DNA from: Bretschneidera sinensis | Taxonomy: Eukaryota; Streptophyta; Magnoliopsida; Brassicales; Akaniaceae | Reading direction: 5' to 3' | DNA: 64,000 nt | Assembly: GCA_023935145.1 (NCBI GenBank) | Contig: CM043699.1 | Coordinates: 140,908,036-140,972,035, forward strand | Part shown: positions 58,634 to 64,000 of the stretch, one piece after another | How the letters are laid out: every line of letters starts with the position of its first letter | Numbering within the stretch: the stretch's first letter is position 1 | Position numbers and translations under genes: made by a program | Notes under the pieces: model-generated | Told to the model about the DNA's origin: nothing | Seen by the model: the letters and a program-made list of their open reading frames with translations, nothing else | Databases searched by the model: none

Positions 58634-61491
58634 CTACTGTTCCTTGTACAGAGCACTTTCCTCCTTAATCTCCTTCCACCCATTAAAAACCTCAAGATCA
58701 TCAAAACCTGCATATTGAAAACTTACTAGCAGATTAATCTATTTATTTACTTTTAACTTTCTTTATGACGGTTTCAAACACAAGGAACCAAAGTTACCTG
58801 TACCCAAGTCTTCAGCTTCGTCATCTGAGGGTCTTGAAAGCATCATGTTAGCAAAAGGCAGCTCAAGTGATGTCCAATCTGAACTTCCATAGTCTTCCAT
58901 GCAAACTTCGTTCTCCATAACCCAGTCTTCAAGAATATTAGTGTTGTTAAATGATATTGGGTCCACTGAATCATGTTCTTTGTTTTGATCAACCCTATCT
59001 CGAGACATGTCAGGAAAAGAATAAGAGCTTCTTTCCCCTCCAAAAGTCAAATATATAATTACAATTAGGTTCCATTGGTTTCTACTCACATTGGTCTCAG
59101 ACGCATGTTGTACTGAAGGAAGACAAGATCACTGAGTCGATGCCGCTCAAGGCAGTTCCTTGCTTCATGTATTTGCTCAAAAGAAATTTGGCTTCTCTTA
59201 CACACAATTGCACTACAAGTTTGACTGAGAATACGGATGGCCAGACGTGCCAAATTTGGGCAACCTCCTCCATATGTTGACCACCATTCGGCTATAGTAT
59301 TTCAGGAAAAAATAAAAAAAAAAACAATTGGATATAAATCAATTAGAAAAAAATAAACAGAAATATGAAGAGAAAATGCAATTACATGCAAGACATTGAC
59401 AAAGAAGAAATGTGGTGCATTGCATGAACTTTCAAAACTCACTAGATAGACAAAAACAAGAGTGTGGGGACTTTTCTGACAAGTTAATTGCATATACTCA
59501 GCCTTTTCCTACAAAATCCTCTAAATGGTTACACATACTTGTAACATTTTAACAAAGCATCCTTGCTTTTTGAATAGGCAATGCTTTCTTCTAAGGAAAC
59601 ATATTGTTTCAATTAAAAAATGCAAGCAACATCATAAGCAAAGAAGAAAGTTGTAATATAGCATCCGTAAGTAACAATCCAATATGAAAGGACTCTTACC
59701 AGGAAGCAGAGTCTCTCTAGCTCTAATTGCCATCTTCCTCCCCATATCTCCGACAGCATTCTTGTACAAGTTTATCTCTTTGATTATCTTATCTTGGACA
59801 TCTGCATCAGGAACCAACCGCTCTATGCAATCAAACATGCCTGACAGGATCTCGCTACGCATATCTTCTTCAGTACCATAGAAGAATTTGGGGTTAAGGA
59901 AGAAACCTGCAGCATGAAGAGGAAGATGCCACTGTTGTTCCCACCTATAATCTACAATTTTCCAGTAGACCAAATAGTCCTCTCTCTTGACAAGTTCTTT
60001 CTTAATTGCCTCTTTTGCTCGATATATTCCTGCATAAACATATCCCATTGCAGCCCTCTTCTCACCACCAACTATTCTCATAACTCGCAGAAGTGGATGC
60101 GTTAAACGACTGATCAAGATGCATGAATTCCAAAAAGACCGATTATTTATGATATCTAACATCGCCAATCCCCCTGGTTGCTTTGAATACGGACAGTCAG
60201 TCCACTCCTGTGAAGTAACCATAGCCTGCAAATTGAGTTTAAGATCAGCCATTCGTCTCAATGTTGTAAAGTTTGTAGCAAAACGAGTGACTCCTGGTTG
60301 CACAATGTCGTTACCAAGGGTAAACCTCCTCATCATATTCAAAATCACACTATGATTGTAAACAAATCTTGTGACACATCGAGCCTGTTCAATTATTTCA
60401 TTTATCCACTCAAGCTTTCCAAAATCCTCAAGCATCATATCTATGCAATGAGCCGCACAAGGAGCCCAATATAGGCGAGGATGGGTTTCCATCAACCTTT
60501 TCCCAGCAGTCATATATTGATCTTCAATATTAGTGATCACTTGCACAACATGTTCAACTCCAACTTCTTCGACCACTTGCTTAAGCAGTTCATACAAATG
60601 ATCTATAGAATATATGATCTGGGATGCGTCCACAGATTTCAAGAACACTGTCATTTGAGGGCAAAAAACCAAAAGGTTTAGCAAGGTTCGACCTTTTTCT
60701 GAGTTCCATTGGTCAACCAAAATTGAACAGCCAGTCCTCCCCCACACCAGTTTGCATTCATCAATATAATTCTTCATTTCTTCAACAGAATCTCTCAATA
60801 TCCAACCATAAAGATCATGATGTGAGGGCACTACAACCCCCAATCCTCCAGCAGCAATTGCATTAACCATTGGTTGAAAATAAGCAGATCTCACTGCATC
60901 AGCATTTGCCCCAATATCAAACAAAAAACGTCCAATTGCCATTTGAATTGGATTGTCCATCCTTTCTGAACCCAATGCAATATCAATTTTAGTACCAACA
61001 TCAGCATTGGTGGAAGAACTTTTAGCACTACCCCTCTTCCTTCTATTCGTACTTTTATAACTTGTTTCTTCTATTCCGCTCAAAAGCAAATTTGAATTAG
61101 ATGTCACTGGATTTGGAAGTGCAACCAATTTGAAAGCATTATTCACATCACTATGATTGGCATATGGGTCTACTTCACTAGAAGGGGAATTAAAGTTGGT
61201 CAAAAGCTCTGGGGTTGTCTTTTTTTTCTTCCTCTGCTTCCCTATGACCCTATCTAAGCTTTGCTGCATTAAAAGCTGAACATCACTTGGAACTTGATCG
61301 CAAATAGGGCCTTGACCCTTCCTACCAGCAAGATGTTCCTTAAATCTATATATGCCTCCACCCTTAAACATTTTGTCACAATATATACACTTGATCTGTT
61401 CCCGTTGTCCGTTTTTGAAGATTTGACAATGCTTCCACGCCGGGTCCTGCTTTTGAGGTGTAATTGGGATGGGTTCCAGACCCAACTCCAT
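58634..61491 (-). CDS. BED-finger hAT-transposase-derived protein (domesticated)
   Basis: Four exons on the minus strand: 59700-61491, 59090-59291, 58798-58994, 58634-58707, with matching phases (1, then 2+2, then 1+1). They encode 754 aa. I chose the ATG at 61491 (MELGLEPIPITPQ), the conserved family N-terminus; an in-frame ATG at 61545 would add 18 residues. Order: BED-type finger (C35, C38, H53, C64: IKCIYCDKMFKGGG..FKEHLAG), basic KQRKKKKT segment, DUF659/hAT core (about 180-560), and the C-terminal hAT dimerisation region (EWWSTYGGGCPNLARLAIR). The tail ends LYKEQ. Acidic residues expected at the catalytic sites look changed: ITNIEDQY where active hATs have TDNAANY, and CKRSQIS where CERNWS is usual. 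This suggests loss of transposition activity. Resembles Arabidopsis At3g22220/At4g15020. Nuclear DNA-binding role inferred. No terminal inverted repeats were seen. Confidence 0.93.
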
Positions 61492-61689
61492 TTCACTATA
61501 GTTTGATAAAATCGCTGCAAGGCTATGCACGTTAAGAGTTACCACAATACCATTTTCCTCTTCAAAGACAAGTGAACCAAGTAATTCAACTCAGGAAGTT
61601 CACTGTTATATGGAGTAAACTCATGTCCTATCATCTGACCCTGAATAAGAATAAAAGAAATTTAATCTGAAAAAGAAAAGAAACTAAAA

Positions 61690-61940
61690 GACCCCCTCAC
61701 TACCGAGGGCCTTGGTTGACTGGCTAAAGCTCAATCCAAGTGACGTGGGTTTGAGTATGGGTCAAGGCAATTTGCACTCCATTTCCACTAATTAAATGGA
61801 AGCAAATCTTAATACATTGTGACCTGGTAGAGGGCAACAAAGGAGAACCCAGATCTAAAAGCTTCGTCTAGGTCTCTTTTGGTATTGGTTCCTGCTGAGG
61901 AATGGTTGTCCCCACCTGCCCTTTCTTTTATTAGCAAAAA
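61690..61940 (+). repeat. SINE-like repeat
   Basis: GGCCTTGGTTGACTGGCTAAAGC and, 25 bases later, GTGGGTTTGAGTATGGGTC sit at the spacing of pol III A and B boxes. The element ends in a T-rich CCTTTCTTTTATTAGC. It probably lies upstream of, or in, the leader of the hAT-derived gene. Boundaries are uncertain. Confidence 0.4.
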
Positions 61941-62900
61941 AAGAAACTACAAGACCCTCTTAACCAGTAAACCTTTCCCAAAGAGCAAGTGAGTAATAAA
62001 CTACACATGATAGTTTACAAATTTAAATCCGACTATCAAAATGGTGCGTTATATGATAATCCAAACACACTGTAAGAGGCTAAGAGCTTTTCACATTATA
62101 CACTGCATTCTGCACAGTGGAAATGGTGCATAACAAGCCAGAAAAGCTGAACGTTATACCTCACAATGTAAAATTCCATCGGTACATTAAAACATCAGAT
62201 CACTTTACAGTGCGCTATCACTAATTCACTATCCAAAGCAAGAAAACTGTATATTTTTCTGGTTAAAAGGTTCACATTATGGACTTTGCTAAACAAAATT
62301 ATCACGCAAATTCACTATCCAATACTATAATGCTACATTATAAGCTAAAAGGCTTCACATTGTACTTTACTAATTAAAAGTACAACACACGAAGAGAAAG
62401 AAAAATGTGCACAGTGAGCCAAAAATAAAATTATTACCTAACAGAAAACAATGCACAATAATTTCATGAGGTCTACTAAATTATAGCTCATAAAATAAAT
62501 TTAAAATCAACGCTATAAATTGGAAGAAGAAGAAGAAGAATGTACCCAAAAACAAAACAAAACCTTACATGCTTTAGCAATAAACGGGTGGACCGGTTGG
62601 GTCTGGTTGAATTGGTTGAGTCCTACCGGACGATCTACTGGCGGACCGCTTTCGGGAAAGGAGAATCGAAGCTTCCGGTTGAGTCGCAACCTGAACCAGC
62701 CCGTAGCCAGCGATTTGGGCGGACCGATGATTTGGTCCGGTTGGTGGTTTGGTTCCCTCCCCAAAAGTTTAAGGGTAATTGTAGAGAGAGAACCGATCGT
62801 CTCTATTCCATAGCCATTGGAGATGATGGAAGACAGAAACGCTCATTAGGTTGCATCGAAATTTCAGTGCGGTTTAAAAAGATCAGTGTGGCTAATTGCA
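61941..62900 (-). promoter_or_regulatory. upstream/leader region of the hAT-derived gene with a GC-rich repeat
   Basis: About 62580-62770 is GC-rich with repeated GGTTGG/GGTCCGG/CGGACC words, in contrast to its AT-rich surroundings, and has long open frames on both strands that match nothing. A GAA/TTC microsatellite lies at 62523-62540. The first untranslated exon of the leftward gene could begin here, but no splice donor was confirmed. Confidence 0.3.
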
Positions 62901-64000
62901 TCGAAATTTCTTAATGACTCGTTTGATTCGCAGAATATAATTAGAATTGGCTTATATGGGTTTTTTTTGGGTTAATTTCCCTTTGTGGTTCAACGACTGC
63001 GTTTTAAAGTGTACCAAATCAATACCTTATGGGTTAAGTCATTATTCAATTAGGTTAATTTCAACCTTTTTTTTGGAGACTAACATAGTTAGATTAATGG
63101 ATTTTTTCTGTGATACCTAAAATAAATAAATAAAATGCATGAAATTTCAAGATAAAACAACAAAAAATAATAAATGTAAGCGTTGTTTATTGAAACTAAT
63201 TGATACATTCGTCATTTTAAGTGATAATCTCTCTTATGTTAACATTAGTGACATGGAAAAAAATCAATTAAATTATAGACACTTGTTAGCATTAAATCTA
63301 AATTTTCATCATAAAGAATGCGGGGTTATCCTTAACTTCGGTCTTCATATAGGTATGGTGAGTATTACTCTAGATTCACTTTGTGTACTGGACCCAATGC
63401 TCTTTGACGAGTATGTAAGGCAACATATTTGCTTACCCATTTCATTCACCAAAAAAAAAAAATTAACCACAAAATATCATTTTTAGTATATTTTAAATCA
63501 TAATGATTGAGTTTGATTTGATTGATAAATTGTAATTAATCATCTTTTTAAAGTGTGTTCGAAAGTTCATTAATGATAATTATATTGATTTGATTTGAGT
63601 AATGAATCATTATTTTGAGAAAAAAGTAAGGAAAAGTAAAATAGGTTAACTTGAGAGATTTTTTGTAAAGAAGATATAAGATATTGAAGGGTTTTTTTTA
63701 ACTTTTTATCCGTGCATAGTATTTACTTGTTCAATATTAGGTAAGAAGTTAAATTTTTCTTAAGTGTCACATGTTGCTATCTTATTGACGGTTGTTTTCG
63801 AGGGATGAAATAAAATATAAATACATCATTAAGATTTAATAGTAATTACAAACCTCAATTTTTAAAAAACAACAAATTGATTCACGGCCAAAAAATTTAA
63901 CAAAAATTAAATAAAAAAAAAACTCATATCCTAACAAAAACAATAAAATCCCACTACTGTGTGAGTCCGACTTAAAAGAATTCGGAGTGTGCGTGGCAAA
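62901..64000. other. AT-rich intergenic region
   Basis: Only chance ORFs occur. The largest (63139-63486, 115 codons) is Lys/Leu-rich without a recognisable domain. No RNA gene was seen. Confidence 0.45.

Noticed and set aside
59632..59699. C-terminal extension of the long hAT ORF to the stop at 59632
   Set aside because: Conserved family sequence (AEWWSTYGGG) follows only if the intron beginning at 59699 is spliced out. The extension is intron read-through.
62520..62914. ORFs of 83-124 codons on both strands in GC-rich DNA
   Set aside because: Overlapping open frames in a short GC-rich repetitive stretch, with no domain and no splice context. More likely leader or repeat.
1..64000. CRISPR arrays, bacterial operons, tRNA or rRNA genes
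   Set aside because: The window is plant nuclear DNA. The tandem arrays present are transposon repeats or an intragenic duplication, and no cloverleaf tRNA with intact A and B boxes and acceptor stem was found by eye.

Overview
The window is nuclear DNA from a dicot plant. It is AT-rich, its genes have many short exons with GT-AG introns, and the spaces between genes hold LINE, CACTA, MITE and SINE-like remnants. Every intact gene belongs to a standard angiosperm family. I cannot name the species from the sequence.

Layout: (1) 1-6.0 kb is AT-rich intergenic DNA with a dispersed TCGAGCTCGA-type repeat. (2) 6.2-16.6 kb, + strand: a nine-exon DHHC protein S-acyltransferase (730 aa) whose introns carry LINE fragments and two inverted copies of a Stowaway-like element. 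(3) 18.9-27.9 kb, + strand: a 19-exon mitochondrial GABA transaminase (516 aa; POP2/GABA-T). (4) 29.5-29.8 kb, - strand: a small two-exon gene for a 69-aa single-pass membrane protein. (5) 31.4-39.1 kb: nested transposons. A 5,557-bp CACTA element with a perfect TAC target duplication sits inside a LINE, which itself appears to sit inside a fold-back MITE. The CACTA carries TNP1-like and TNP2-tail remnants plus a captured, spliceable fragment of a host DRE2/anamorsin (CIAPIN1) gene. (6) 40-43 kb: further MITE and TIR elements. (7) 44.2-56 kb, + strand: a long coiled-coil, tail-anchored protein of the PICC type (1,937 aa predicted). It contains four tandem copies of an exact-period 761-bp genomic unit that add about 558 residues. 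(8) 58.6-61.5 kb, - strand: a four-exon BED-finger/hAT-transposase-derived host gene (754 aa). (9) 61.6-64 kb: SINE-like and noncoding DNA.

The genes are separate transcription units and do not form a pathway. The order DHHC-PAT, GABA-T, small membrane protein, hAT-like gene matches, from memory, the Arabidopsis block around At3g22180-At3g22220 (POP2 is At3g22200). This suggests conserved microsynteny, here expanded by transposons and by the coiled-coil gene.

The two most notable features are the intragenic 761-bp amplification in the coiled-coil gene, whose junctions show the likely microhomology breakpoint, and the CACTA element that captured anamorsin exons and reads them in frame from its own leader.
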